Shown: positions 41,662-50,869, counted from the first letter of the stretch. The stretch: 64,000 bases of DNA from Proteobacteria bacterium SG_bin6 (GCA_002083435.1 LWDJ01000014.1:1-64000), one strand, 5' to 3'. A program made the numbers and translations. Notes: generated by a model from the sequence alone, not told the origin.

Positions 41662-43767
41662 TCAGTTCACCCCAAGCTGCTGGAGCAAGAACGCCTGCCA
41701 CTCGGCATTCTGGCGATAGCGTTCGAACCGGCCGGACTTGCCGCCATGCCCGGCCTCCATGTTCACGCGGAAGACGAGCGGGTTGGCGTCGGTCTTCAGC
41801 TCGCGAAGTTTCGCGACCCATTTGGTCGGCTCATAATATTGCACCTGGCTGTCCCACAGGCCGGTGCCGACATAGAGCGCGGGATAAGCCTTCGCGGTCA
41901 CGTTGTCGTAAGGCGAATAGCTCAGCATGTAATCATAATATTGCTTCTGCGCCGGATTGCCCCATTCGTCATATTCGAAGGTGGTGAGCGGGATCGAGGC
42001 ATCGAGCATCGTCGTCACCACATCGACGAACGGCACCTGGGCGATGATCACCTTGTAATCCTCGGGCGCCATATTGGCGACGCCGCCCATCAACAGCCCG
42101 CCCGCGCTGCCGCCGAGCGCCGCGACCCGGCCCTTCGCCGCATATTTGTTGGCGACCAGGAAGCGCGTCACGTCGATGAAATCGGTGAAGCTGTTGCGCT
42201 TGTTCAGCAAATGCCCGTCGTCATACCAGCCGCGGCCCATTTCCTGCCCGCCGCGGATATGCGCGATCGCATAGACGACGCCGCGATCGAGCAGCCCGAT
42301 CCGCCCGGGATCGACCGCCGGATCGGTCGAGATGCCATAGCTGCCATAGGCATATTGGAAGAGCGGGGCGGTGCCGTCGCGCTTCACGCCCTTGGCATAG
42401 ACGATCGAGACCGGAATCCTGGTGCCGTCGCGCGCGGTCGCCCACAGCCTTTCGGTGGTGTATTTGGTGGGATCATAACCCGGCACCGGCGCTACCTTCA
42501 GCACGCGCCGCTCGCCAGTGCGGACGTTGACTTCATAGGTGGTGGTGGGCGTCACCAGCGAGGCATAGGTGTAGCGCACCCAATCGGTCTTGGTCTCGGC
42601 ATTGATGCTGAGCGCCATCTGATAGGCGGGCTCGTCGGCCTTCACCGGCACGGACTTGCCGGCATCGGTCAGCAGGCGGATCATCCGGTTGCCGCCCTCG
42701 CGCTGATCGATCGCGATGAACCCCTCGAACGGCTGAAAGTTCTGGATGAACACGCTGTCGCTCGCCGGCGTCAGATCGCGCCACGCCGCCGGTCCCTTGC
42801 CGAGCGCCGCGTCGGCCACCGTCACCAGCTTATAGTTCTTGGCGCCGCGATTGGTGCGGATCACCCAGTGATCGCCGATATGATCGGCGTCGTAGCGGAA
42901 TTCGCGCGCGCGCGGGGCGATCACGGTGAACTGGGTGGGATTGGCGGCGGGGGCGCAGCGCTGCTCGTCGCTGACCGTACTCGAGATGGTGATGCAGATC
43001 CAGCGCTCGTCGGCGGTCTTCAACAGGCGCATGTTGAAGGTATCGTCCTTCTCCTCATAGAGGAGCCGGTCGGCGCTCGCCGGCGTGCCGAGCTGGTGCG
43101 CTTTCACCCGGAAGCCGCGCAGCGTGACGGGGTCTTTCTCGATATAGAGCAACGTCCGGTTGTCACCCGCCCAGACGAGGTTGGGCTCGATATTGTTGAT
43201 CGTGTCGCTGGCGACCTCGCCGGTCGCGAGGCTCTTCACCTTCAGCGTATATTGGCGGCGGCCGACGACATCCTCCGCCCAGGCGACGCGCTGGTTGTCG
43301 GGGCTGACGTCCCAATCCGAAAGCGCGAAAAAATTGTGGCCCCGCGCCATCGCCGGCTGGTCGAACATCGTCTCCGCGGGCGCGCCGAGCTCGCCCTTGC
43401 GGCGTTCGATGATCGGGTAATCGGCGCCGGCCGCGAACCGCGTGCCGTACCAATAGCCATTCTTGCGGAACGGCACCGAGGCATCGTCCTGCTTGATATG
43501 GCTGACCGTCTCCTCGTACAGCTTGGCCTGGAGCGGCTTCAGCGGCGCGAGCTGCGCATCGGCATAGGCGTTCTCGGCCGCGAGATAGGCGAGCATCTCG
43601 GGGTTCTTGCGGGTGTCGTCGCGCAGCCAGTAATAGCTGTCCGCGCGCGCGCCATTGGGCGATTGCACCTGGTGCGGACGCTTGGCGGCCTTGGGCGGCG
43701 CGGCGGTCTGCGCCATCGCCATCGACGGCAGACCTGCCGCCACCGCCGCCGCCAACCATCCGCGCAT
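41662..43767 (-). CDS. exported prolyl-oligopeptidase-family peptidase (oligopeptidase B-like)
   Basis: The 701-residue protein has a signal peptide (WLAAAVAAGLPSMAMAQT), an N-terminal beta-propeller (about 60-410) and a C-terminal alpha/beta-hydrolase domain with the nucleophile GGSAGGLLMGGVAN (Ser about 553) and the late His in EAGHGGKSGR. The SPNGARADSYYWLRDD and YAKGVKRDGTAPLFQYAYGSYG segments match oligopeptidase B (S9A). Such enzymes cut short peptides after basic residues; the signal peptide predicts a periplasmic location. Confidence 0.9.
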   Translation of the reverse strand: MRGWLAAAVAAGLPSMAMAQTAAPPKAAKRPHQVQSPNGARADSYYWLRDDTRKNPEMLAYLAAENAYADAQLAPLKPLQAKLYEETVSHIKQDDASVPFRKNGYWYGTRFAAGADYPIIERRKGELGAPAETMFDQPAMARGHNFFALSDWDVSPDNQRVAWAEDVVGRRQYTLKVKSLATGEVASDTINNIEPNLVWAGDNRTLLYIEKDPVTLRGFRVKAHQLGTPASADRLLYEEKDDTFNMRLLKTADERWICITISSTVSDEQRCAPAANPTQFTVIAPRAREFRYDADHIGDHWVIRTNRGAKNYKLVTVADAALGKGPAAWRDLTPASDSVFIQNFQPFEGFIAIDQREGGNRMIRLLTDAGKSVPVKADEPAYQMALSINAETKTDWVRYTYASLVTPTTTYEVNVRTGERRVLKVAPVPGYDPTKYTTERLWATARDGTRIPVSIVYAKGVKRDGTAPLFQYAYGSYGISTDPAVDPGRIGLLDRGVVYAIAHIRGGQEMGRGWYDDGHLLNKRNSFTDFIDVTRFLVANKYAAKGRVAALGGSAGGLLMGGVANMAPEDYKVIIAQVPFVDVVTTMLDASIPLTTFEYDEWGNPAQKQYYDYMLSYSPYDNVTAKAYPALYVGTGLWDSQVQYYEPTKWVAKLRELKTDANPLVFRVNMEAGHGGKSGRFERYRQNAEWQAFLLQQLGVN

Positions 43768-43841
43768 CGTCGCCTCCCCCTTGTGCTGACGCGCGGTTCT
43801 GGCACGCCCGCCGGCACAAGGAAAGACGATCCGACAGGCGG

Positions 43842-45665
43842 TTATTCGACCGTCACCGACTTCGCCAGGTTGCGCGGCTGATCGACATCGGTGCCTTTGG
43901 CGACCGCGACATGGTACGCCAGCAGCTGGACCGGCACCGCATAGATGATCGGCGCGATCAGCGGGTGGACCTTGGGCATCTCGATCGTCGCGAGGCAGCC
44001 TTCGCCCGCCTCGGCAAGCCCTTCGGCATCGGAGATCAGCACGATTTTTCCACCCCGCGCGCGCACTTCCTGCATGTTGCTCACGGTCTTTTCGAACAGC
44101 GGGCCGGACGGGGCGAGGACGATCACCGGCACCGCCTCGTCGATCAGCGCGATGGGGCCGTGCTTCATCTCGCCACTGGCATAGCCCTCGGCATGGATAT
44201 AGCTGATTTCCTTCAGCTTCAGCGCGCCTTCCAGCGCGAGCGGATAATCCGGCCCGCGCCCCAGATAGAGCACGTCGCGCGCCGGGGCGATCAGCGGCGC
44301 CATCGCGGCGATCGCCTCGTCAAAACCCAGCGCTGCGTTGAGCGCGGCGGGGGTTTCGGTGAGGTGGCGAACGATCTCGCGCTCTTCGTCGCGGTCGATC
44401 CGCCCGCGCTTCACCGCCAGATGCGCGGCGAGCGCGGCGAGCACCGCCAGCTGGCAGGTGAACGCCTTGGTCGAGGCGACGCCGATCTCCGGCCCGGCGT
44501 GGGTGGGGAGCAGCAGATCGGCCTCGCGCGCCATGCTGCTCGTCGGCACGTTCACCACGACGGCGATCTTCTGCCCCTCGGCGCGGGCATGGCGCAGCGC
44601 GGCGAGCGTGTCCGCCGTTTCGCCCGATTGCGAGATGAACAGCGCGAGGCCGCCTGGCTCCAGCACCGGATTGCGATAGCGGAACTCGCTCGCGACATCG
44701 ATGTCGACCGGCACGCGCGCGAACTGCTCGAACCAATATTTGGCGACCATCCCGGCATAGAAGCTGGTGCCGCAGGCGACGATCGTCACGCGCTTCACGG
44801 TCGACAGATCAAAGTCCATCTGCGGCAGCGCGACCGCCTGCTCGACCGGGCGGATATAGGAGCGCAGGGTCTGCGCGACGACGATCGGCTGTTCGAAGAT
44901 TTCCTTCTGCATGAAGTGGCGATACGGCCCCTTCTCGACCGCCGCCGCCGACACGCCCGAGGCAACGACCTCGCGCGAGACCTGCCGGTTCTCGGCATCG
45001 AACACCTGCGCGCCCTCGCGGGTGATCACCACCCAGTCGCCCTCGTCGAGATAGGCGATGCGCTGGGTGAGGGGGGCAAGCGCCAGCGCATCCGACCCCA
45101 GGAACATCTCGCCCTCGCCATAGCCCAGCACCAAGGGCGAGCCGAGCCGCGCACCGATCAGCAGATCGGGATGCTGGCGGAAGGCGATGGCGAGCGCGAA
45201 GGCGCCGCGCAGCATCGGCAGCACCGCCTTCACCGCCTCCTGCGGGCTATCGCCGGCCTCGATCCGCTCGCTCACCAGATGCGCGACGATCTCGGTATCG
45301 GTTTCGCTCTCGATTTTCCGCCCGCGCGCCAGCAGGCCGTCGCGCAGCGGCTTGAAATTCTCGATGATCCCATTGTGAACCAGCGCGACTTCGCCGGTGG
45401 CATGGGGGTGGGCGTTGTTGGCGGTCGGCGCGCCGTGGGTCGCCCAGCGGGTATGGGCGATGCCGATCGTGCCGGGGGCGGGGTTGGCGTCGAGTTCCTG
45501 CACCAGATTGGCGAGCTTGCCCGGCGCCCGCCGGCGGATCAGCGCGCCGCCGTCGATCGTGCAGACGCCGGCTGAATCATAGCCGCGATACTCCATCCGC
45601 TTCAGCCCTTCGACGAGCCGATCCGCGACGCTTTCCTTGCCGACGATACCGATGATGCCACACAT
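43842..45665 (-). CDS. glmS: glutamine-fructose-6-phosphate transaminase (isomerizing)
   Basis: The 607-residue enzyme begins MCGIIGIVG with the N-terminal nucleophile Cys2, has the amidotransferase domain (MEYRGYDSAG, RWATHG, HNGIIENF) and two SIS sugar-isomerase domains (CGTSFYAGMV, SQSGETADTLAAL, RGPDYPLALEGALKLKEISY). It makes glucosamine 6-phosphate for cell-wall precursors, feeding GlmU. It starts only 13 bp after the vapC stop, so it may be transcribed from the vapBC promoter. Confidence 0.97.
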   Translation of the reverse strand: MCGIIGIVGKESVADRLVEGLKRMEYRGYDSAGVCTIDGGALIRRRAPGKLANLVQELDANPAPGTIGIAHTRWATHGAPTANNAHPHATGEVALVHNGIIENFKPLRDGLLARGRKIESETDTEIVAHLVSERIEAGDSPQEAVKAVLPMLRGAFALAIAFRQHPDLLIGARLGSPLVLGYGEGEMFLGSDALALAPLTQRIAYLDEGDWVVITREGAQVFDAENRQVSREVVASGVSAAAVEKGPYRHFMQKEIFEQPIVVAQTLRSYIRPVEQAVALPQMDFDLSTVKRVTIVACGTSFYAGMVAKYWFEQFARVPVDIDVASEFRYRNPVLEPGGLALFISQSGETADTLAALRHARAEGQKIAVVVNVPTSSMAREADLLLPTHAGPEIGVASTKAFTCQLAVLAALAAHLAVKRGRIDRDEEREIVRHLTETPAALNAALGFDEAIAAMAPLIAPARDVLYLGRGPDYPLALEGALKLKEISYIHAEGYASGEMKHGPIALIDEAVPVIVLAPSGPLFEKTVSNMQEVRARGGKIVLISDAEGLAEAGEGCLATIEMPKVHPLIAPIIYAVPVQLLAYHVAVAKGTDVDQPRNLAKSVTVE

Positions 45666-45678
45666 GGGGGAGGGGCCT

Positions 45679-46053
45679 TTAGTTCTTGAGCTGATAGGGA
45701 ACGCGGATGCCAGGCATTTCCGCCGGGAAATCCTTCGTGTTGCGGGTGACGAGAATGCGCCCTGAAACCTGTGCCGAGGCGAGAATGATGGCATCGGGCG
45801 ATTTGAGCGACTTGCGTTGATGCCGCAGCGCGGCGGCGCGGCGGGCAATTTCTTCGTTGATTTCGCTCATCGCGAACAGGCGGAGAAATTCCTCGGTTTC
45901 CGAAGCGGCCTCATCGGGTACGCCCGACATGACCTCGATCCAGGTCATCCGGCTGATCCAAGCCCGTGTGACGTTACGGACTTCGGCCCATGCTGCCGGA
46001 CGATTGTGGAGCATGTCGATCACGATGTTGGTATCGAAAAAACGCTCGCTCAC
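45679..46053 (-). CDS. vapC: VapC-type PIN-domain ribonuclease toxin
   Basis: The 124-residue protein has the PIN-domain acidic residues: FFDTNIVIDML with Asp7, WIEVMSGVPDE with a conserved Glu, and LKSPDAIILASA followed by ILVTRNTKDF. It is the toxin of a type II pair and should cleave a specific RNA (often tRNA or rRNA in this family). I chose the GTG at 46053 because it overlaps the antitoxin stop by four bases and begins the PIN fold; the upstream open frame overlaps the antitoxin. Confidence 0.9.
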   Translation of the reverse strand: MSERFFDTNIVIDMLHNRPAAWAEVRNVTRAWISRMTWIEVMSGVPDEAASETEEFLRLFAMSEINEEIARRAAALRHQRKSLKSPDAIILASAQVSGRILVTRNTKDFPAEMPGIRVPYQLKN

Positions 46054-46322
46054 GCGGCGTCGTTCTTTTTGTGTGGCGGGTCGAAAGCGCCAACTTCGGG
46101 CCATTCGCCGCGCAGCTTGCGCTCATAATCCAGGCCATCAACCGTCGAGCCATAGCGTTCCCACAAGCCGAAATAACGCTCGAAACCCTGTTTCGATTCG
46201 GCCGCGAGATATTCTGCGACGGCTTCACGGAGCACGGCCGCGCGCGACTTGCCCTCCGCCCGCGCGATCGAATCGAGGCGATTGATGTCTTCTTCAGGGA
46301 TATCGACGAGGAAGCGCGCCAT
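46050..46322 (-). CDS. vapB: VapB-type ribbon-helix-helix antitoxin
   Basis: The 90-residue protein starts with a ribbon-helix-helix DNA-binding domain (RFLVDIPEEDINRLDSIARAEGKSRAAVLREAVAEYL) and ends with a flexible, toxin-binding tail rich in charged and aromatic residues (FERYFGLWERYG and after). It overlaps the toxin gene by four bases. Three TGATAT-type half sites lie directly at and before its start codon, consistent with autorepression by the VapBC complex. Confidence 0.88.
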   Translation of the reverse strand: MARFLVDIPEEDINRLDSIARAEGKSRAAVLREAVAEYLAAESKQGFERYFGLWERYGSTVDGLDYERKLRGEWPEVGAFDPPHKKNDAA

Positions 46323-46350
46323 GATATGGTGATATCATATCTTGATATCA
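46322..46350. promoter_or_regulatory. vapBC operator (TGATATCA repeats)
   Basis: The octamer tgatatca, a perfect palindrome, occurs at 46330-46337 and 46343-46350; a partial copy (tgatatgg) starts at 46322 and overlaps the vapB start codon. RHH antitoxins typically bind such short repeats upstream of their own gene. The site lies only 2 bases from the glmU stop codon, so the promoter must sit within or at the end of glmU. Confidence 0.7.
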
Positions 46351-46352
46351 AA

Positions 46353-47699
46353 TCAAGCGCCGCGCTTCTTGCGCGCCATCGCTTCGTGGAAGCGCGTCGC
46401 CCAGCCGGGCTTGGCGGATTGCTCGGGGCGGACCAGCCGCAGCTCGCCTTCGCCCACATCCTTGGTGACGGTGCTGCCGGCGCCCACGATCGCATCGGCG
46501 CCGATCGCCACCGGCGCCACCAAAGCGCTGTTCGATCCGACGAAGGCGCGCTCCCCGATCACCGTCTTGTATTTGAAATAGCCATCGTAATTGCAGGTGA
46601 TCGTGCCCGCGCCGATGTTCGCCCCCGCGCCCACCTCGGCGTCGCCCAGATAGGTGAGGTGGTTGGCCTTGGCGCCCGCGCCGAGCACCGCCTTCTTGGT
46701 CTCGACGAAATTGCCGATCTTGGCCTTTTCGCCCAGCACCGTGCCGGGGCGGAGCCGGGCGAAGGGGCCGATTTCGCAGCCCGCGCCGATCACCGCGCCT
46801 TCGATATGGCAGTTGGCGCGGATCGTTACCCGGTCCGCCACCCGCGCGCCGGGGCCGAAGAACACATTGGGTTCGATCGTAACGTCGCGGCCGAGCACGG
46901 TGTCGTGCGCGAACCACACCGTCTCCGGCGCGATCAGCGTCACGCCATCGGCCATCGCCTGCGCGCGGCGGCGCGCTTGCCATTCGCCCTCCAGCGAGGC
47001 GAGTTCGGCGCGGCAGTTGACGCCCGCCACTTCATAGGGATCGGTCGTCACCACCGCGCACGGCCGACCATCGGCGCTCGCGATGTTGACGATATCGACC
47101 AGATAATATTCGCCCGCCGCGTTGTTATTGCCGACGCGCGCGAGCAGCGCGAACAGATCGCCCGCGCGCGCCGCCATCAGCCCGGAATTGCACAGCCGCA
47201 CGGCGCGCTCTTCCTCGGTCGCGTCCTTGTGCTCGACCATCTTCACGATCCGGTCGCCCTCGGCGATCACCCGGCCATAGCGCAGCGTATCCTCGGGCTC
47301 GAAGGCGAGCACCACCACCGCCGGCGCATCGGGGGCGCGCAGCCGCTCGATCATCCGCCGCATCGTTTCCGCCGAGACGAGCGGCACGTCGCCGTAGAGG
47401 ATCAGCACATCGCCCTCGAACCCGGCGAGCGGGCCTTCCGCCTGCTGCACCGCATGGCCGGTGCCGAGCTGTGGCTCCTGCACCGCCAGCTCCGCCGCGC
47501 CGCCGAGTGCTGCTTCGAGCTGATCGCGCCCGCTGCCGACCACCACCACCTGCCGCGCGGGCGCGAGCTCGCCGACGCTCGCCAGCAGATGCATCAGCAT
47601 CGGCCGGCCCGCGATCGGGTGGAGCACCTTGTGCCGGTCTGACTTCATCCGCGTGCCCTTGCCGGCGGCGAGGATGATCGCGGCGAGCGGTGTCGTCAT
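46353..47699 (-). CDS. glmU: bifunctional GlmU (GlcN-1-P acetyltransferase / GlcNAc-1-P uridyltransferase)
   Basis: The 448-residue enzyme has the uridyltransferase domain (AIILAAGKGTRMKSDRHKVLH, GTGHAVQQA, YGDVPLV) and a left-handed beta-helix acetyltransferase domain with LRPGTVLGEKAKIGNFVETK and GTITCNYDGYFKYKT. It makes UDP-N-acetylglucosamine. The ATG at 47699 is preferred because it begins the nucleotide-binding motif; the frame is open upstream. It is divergent from gph by 78 bp. Confidence 0.96.
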   Translation of the reverse strand: MTTPLAAIILAAGKGTRMKSDRHKVLHPIAGRPMLMHLLASVGELAPARQVVVVGSGRDQLEAALGGAAELAVQEPQLGTGHAVQQAEGPLAGFEGDVLILYGDVPLVSAETMRRMIERLRAPDAPAVVVLAFEPEDTLRYGRVIAEGDRIVKMVEHKDATEEERAVRLCNSGLMAARAGDLFALLARVGNNNAAGEYYLVDIVNIASADGRPCAVVTTDPYEVAGVNCRAELASLEGEWQARRRAQAMADGVTLIAPETVWFAHDTVLGRDVTIEPNVFFGPGARVADRVTIRANCHIEGAVIGAGCEIGPFARLRPGTVLGEKAKIGNFVETKKAVLGAGAKANHLTYLGDAEVGAGANIGAGTITCNYDGYFKYKTVIGERAFVGSNSALVAPVAIGADAIVGAGSTVTKDVGEGELRLVRPEQSAKPGWATRFHEAMARKKRGA

Positions 47700-47777
47700 G
47701 CTGGTGCCCCTGTCCATTTGGCGCGCCCCTGCCACGAAGCGCTTGCCATTTCCACCGCTTTGCGCAGAGGCGAAGGC

Positions 47778-48467
47778 ATGGCCTTTCCCTTCGCGATTAT
47801 CGGCTTCGATCTCGACGGTACGTTGATCGATACCAGCCCCGATCTTACCGCCGCGGTGAACCACGCGCTCGCGCTCGCGGAGCGCCCGCCGCTGTCGGTC
47901 GAGCAGGTCGAAACGATGATCGGCGGCGGCGCCAAGCATATGCTGGCGCAGGCGCTGGACGCGAGCGGCGGGATCAAGGCCGAGGCTTTCCGCCCGCTCT
48001 ACAAGGAGATGCTGCGCTATTACGCGGCGCATGTCGCCGATGGCTCGCGGCCCTTTCCCGGCGCGATCGAGGCGGTCGACGCCTTGCGGGCGATGGGCGT
48101 GCGCGTCGGCATCGTCACCAACAAGTTCGAGGCGCTGGCGGTGAAGCTGCTGAGCGAACTCGGCCTGCGCGATCGGTTCGAGTGCGTGATCGGCGGCGAC
48201 ACGCTCGGCACCGCCCTCGCCAAGCCGCACCCGGCCGGCATCGAGGCGATGATCGAGCGGCTGGGCGGCGGCCGCGCGGCGTTCGTCGGCGATTCGATCT
48301 ATGACATGGAGGCGGCGCGGGGCGCGGGCATTCCCGCGATCGCGGTGCGCTTCGGCTTCCTGCTCGGGCCGGTCGAGGAACTGGGCGCCGATGCTGTGAT
48401 CGGCGATTATGCCGAGTTGCTCTCAATCCTATCCGATCTGGCGTTAGGCGATCCAACGCGACGATAG
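47778..48467 (+). CDS. gph: phosphoglycolate phosphatase (HAD family)
   Basis: The 229-residue HAD hydrolase has the nucleophile motif IGFDLDGTLIDTSPDL, VGIVTNK (motif II), the Lys of LAKPHPAG and motif III FVGDSIYDMEAARGAG. It most likely removes phosphoglycolate made during DNA repair; related HAD phosphatases act on similar substrates, so the name is family-based. AGAGG lies about 8 bases before the ATG. It is convergent with the three-gene island that follows. Confidence 0.88.
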   Translation: MAFPFAIIGFDLDGTLIDTSPDLTAAVNHALALAERPPLSVEQVETMIGGGAKHMLAQALDASGGIKAEAFRPLYKEMLRYYAAHVADGSRPFPGAIEAVDALRAMGVRVGIVTNKFEALAVKLLSELGLRDRFECVIGGDTLGTALAKPHPAGIEAMIERLGGGRAAFVGDSIYDMEAARGAGIPAIAVRFGFLLGPVEELGADAVIGDYAELLSILSDLALGDPTRR

Positions 48468-48499
48468 TTCGAGCCGGAGCGCGACGGAGAAAGCGCGCG

Positions 48500-49237
48500 C
48501 TAGTTTGTGTTCACAACATTGTAGCGCTTCAGGCCCTCTCGCGTCACGTAGCAAACACCGCGGATCGGCTGCCCCGTCATACCGGTCAGGAAATCGAGCG
48601 AGGCAGACATTTCGATCAAGTACCGGGACATATCTGCCGCTCGGGTCGCGGCACGCTGTTCAATTCCGCGAAACAGCTCTGTGTAGAGCAACTTAGCGAA
48701 TTCATCGCCTCTTTCCGCTTTGGCTTTAAGTACGATTTCGTTGAAACGTTTCGCCTCATCCATTCCTGATCTGCCAAACCCATAACCACTGAACATATGG
48801 ATGCCGTAGTAGGCGTCGTCGTCGACGATGCGAATAACACCGCCGAGAAAGGCGATGGTGCATGAGCTGATGCAAGCACGGCCTGAGGGAACCCGGACAG
48901 CTATCCCTCTTTTCCGCATGATACGTCCGATCTGCAGCCCAGAATCGACAATACCCCCTGGGGATGAGAGCCAGACTTCATCGATCGCCCCCGCCTGAGT
49001 CAGGGCCTGTTGAAAGCGGTTGCCGTCGTCCGGACCGATGCCACCTTCCGCAAGAAGAATGCGCTGACCTTGCGATTCGATGATCCGAAAAGTCAGCGTT
49101 TCGCCGTTAAAAACGGGATTCGCGTACCGGCTCGCCGGTATATCAGGGCCGCAATATATCGAGCGAGTTTGAGCATTTGCTGACACACCGTTCAACACCA
49201 GCGAGCCAAGGACCGGCCAATAGACAAGGCGTAACAT
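48500..49237 (-). CDS. exported ClpP-like protein (COG3904 type)
   Basis: The 245-residue protein has a signal peptide (MLRLVYWPVLGSLVLNGVSANA) and a crotonase/ClpP-like fold: ILLAEGGIGPDDGNRFQQAL, the loop VWLSSPGGIVDSGLQIG, and the putative nucleophile region RACISSCTIAFLGGVIRIV, followed by a His segment YYGIHMFSG. That layout is typical of the COG3904 family of periplasmic proteins, whose activity is unproven. Base composition is less GC-rich than its neighbours. It is the last of three co-directional genes; only one base separates its ATG from the preceding stop. Confidence 0.7.
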   Translation of the reverse strand: MLRLVYWPVLGSLVLNGVSANAQTRSIYCGPDIPASRYANPVFNGETLTFRIIESQGQRILLAEGGIGPDDGNRFQQALTQAGAIDEVWLSSPGGIVDSGLQIGRIMRKRGIAVRVPSGRACISSCTIAFLGGVIRIVDDDAYYGIHMFSGYGFGRSGMDEAKRFNEIVLKAKAERGDEFAKLLYTELFRGIEQRAATRAADMSRYLIEMSASLDFLTGMTGQPIRGVCYVTREGLKRYNVVNTN

Positions 49238-49238
49238 G

Positions 49239-49736
49239 TCACGCGGCCTGCTCGGTCCATGCCTTATCGGGGGGCATCTGGCAGAATGTTGGAGCGTCAG
49301 ACATCTCCTTGCCATCGATATAGTTCACACGCCGCACGGAGCGGCAGACGCGCCCGTCAGCTTGTTTGACGATCGGGTTTGCAATCACGGTGCCCGAAAC
49401 GCCCTTTCTTGTTTCGCTAGTCCACTCCTGCTGCGCAGTGGGTCCGCTCGCGGGGCTATCCAGCGCGGTCTTAGTGGCAGTCGCAAATTTTTCTCGCTCG
49501 CACTTATCGAGCGATTTGGCGATCGCACTGCCCGCGAGAGCGCCCAGCACACCGCCAATAATTATTCCAGCGGTGCCATTACGGCTACGGTCAACCTTCG
49601 ACCCCAAAAAGCCGCCGAGTACGCCACCTACAACGGCGCCAACGACACGCCCGCCGCCCTTGCCACAATTTGCTTGCGCTGGTGCTGCTTGGGCAAACAT
49701 GAGCATAGCAATTATCAAGAGAATCTTCCGGAACAT
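49239..49736 (-). CDS. exported glycine-zipper protein (surface-antigen-like)
   Basis: The 165-residue protein has a signal peptide (MFRKILLIIAMLMFAQAAPA), a glycine-zipper membrane segment with repeated GxxxG (VVGAVVGGVLGGFLGSKV and IIIGGVLGALAGSAIA, about 30-75) and a C-terminal domain with Cys pairs (VCRSVRRVNYIDGKEM, FCQMPPDKAW). This resembles the 17-kDa surface antigen type of envelope lipoprotein, but no lipobox is obvious. It lies one base upstream of the ClpP-like gene, so the two probably function together. Confidence 0.7.
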   Translation of the reverse strand: MFRKILLIIAMLMFAQAAPAQANCGKGGGRVVGAVVGGVLGGFLGSKVDRSRNGTAGIIIGGVLGALAGSAIAKSLDKCEREKFATATKTALDSPASGPTAQQEWTSETRKGVSGTVIANPIVKQADGRVCRSVRRVNYIDGKEMSDAPTFCQMPPDKAWTEQAA

Positions 49737-49765
49737 CCATAAGCCTCCCTTCTTAAGGGCAAAAT

Positions 49766-50869
49766 CTATCGAACGTTATGTTCATTCAACCAATTTATGC
49801 AACTGTCATCATCGCGACTAGCGCATAGTCTGTACCATTTCACTGCAGCATTTTCGTTTCTGAGGGTTCCAATGCCAGAATATAGCGACGCCGCGACGAT
49901 TTTAATGCAGATCGTCTTGATCTTTTGATCGGCTTCGCTAGGCGCATTGGTACTCGCGCATTGAAGGGAGTATTGATAGGCCCGAGCTGCGCTTTGGGGT
50001 ACACCACGGCCATAATAATACATTGTGGACAATTGGCGCATGGATGAAATGTCGCCCCGTGCAGCCGCTTGCGTCGCCCAATGCGCAGCCCTTGCATAAT
50101 CTATCTCGAATCCTTCTGCCCCCTCTGAATAAGCATATGCGAGCAGCGTCATTGCCTTTACCCCGCCCCTTGCTGCTTCTGCTTCAAGCTGGTCGCGGAG
50201 CGCAGCGACGCGTGCTGCCTTTCGTTCGGCTTCCTCCCGCACCGCTTGCGCTGCCAAGGCTGCGGTGCGTTCGCGCTCCGCGATGTCGACAACAGCCTTC
50301 GACGCGAGTTCAAAAGTGCCAGAGACCCTTGTTCGTGCACTGTCCGTGGTGACGACCCGGCCGGAAAACTGCGCCCTGCCGCAAAGCCCTTCGTAGACCA
50401 CTGAAGTGTCCGCGCTGACGACCCGACAACGTCCTTCCCTAAAAAGACCAGAGACCCGCGAACTCCGAATACCGCCGGTTCCGGAAATGTCCCCCGTCAC
50501 AGAATTGCCATCGATCCGGAGCCGGACGGTCATTGCGCCTTCAAACTGCTTAGACGGGCCTGCTGCTCGCAGGATGCTATTGAGGTCGAGGCGCTGGATT
50601 GGACGACCAGGTTGGGTAACCGTGAACCGGTAAGTCCCTGCGTAGGTCACTTCAGACCGCTCCGGAAGAGGAGCCATCGGCAGGGGCCGTGTACCGACGC
50701 GAACGTAAGCGCCGCTTTCATCCTTGCAGTACCGTCGTTCCTGGCGGCTCCCGTTTTCGGCTGTAACTACCGTGGTGGTGCACGCCTCGCGTTCTTGCGG
50801 GGACGATTGCGTGAAGGCGGGAAATACAGGGACAGCAATTGCAAACGCCAAAAGCCCCCGCTTCCACAT
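49766..50869 (-). CDS. exported Sel1-repeat protein
   Basis: The 367-residue protein has a signal peptide (LLAFAIAVPVFPAFTQ), an N-terminal beta-rich part (about 30-190), a helical linker with a coiled-coil region (ERERTAALAAQAVREEAERKA) and C-terminal Sel1 repeats (GVKAMTLLAYAYSEGAEG, RGDISSMRQLSTMYYYGRGVP, SLYSGIGTLRNENAAVKWY). Sel1 repeats act in protein-protein interaction. The N-terminal part is unrecognised. It starts the three-gene minus-strand operon and is divergent from lepA by 116 bp. Confidence 0.7.
   Translation of the reverse strand: MWKRGLLAFAIAVPVFPAFTQSSPQEREACTTTVVTAENGSRQERRYCKDESGAYVRVGTRPLPMAPLPERSEVTYAGTYRFTVTQPGRPIQRLDLNSILRAAGPSKQFEGAMTVRLRIDGNSVTGDISGTGGIRSSRVSGLFREGRCRVVSADTSVVYEGLCGRAQFSGRVVTTDSARTRVSGTFELASKAVVDIAERERTAALAAQAVREEAERKAARVAALRDQLEAEAARGGVKAMTLLAYAYSEGAEGFEIDYARAAHWATQAAARGDISSMRQLSTMYYYGRGVPQSAARAYQYSLQCASTNAPSEADQKIKTICIKIVAASLYSGIGTLRNENAAVKWYRLCASRDDDSCINWLNEHNVR

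Noticed and set aside
41746..43881. A 711-codon plus-strand frame opposite the S9 peptidase gene
   Set aside because: It mirrors the peptidase in the opposite strand, is rich in His, Arg and Gly, and has no domain. High GC makes such antisense frames common.
43911..45575. A 554-codon plus-strand frame opposite glmS
   Set aside because: Same reason: an antisense shadow of a highly conserved gene.
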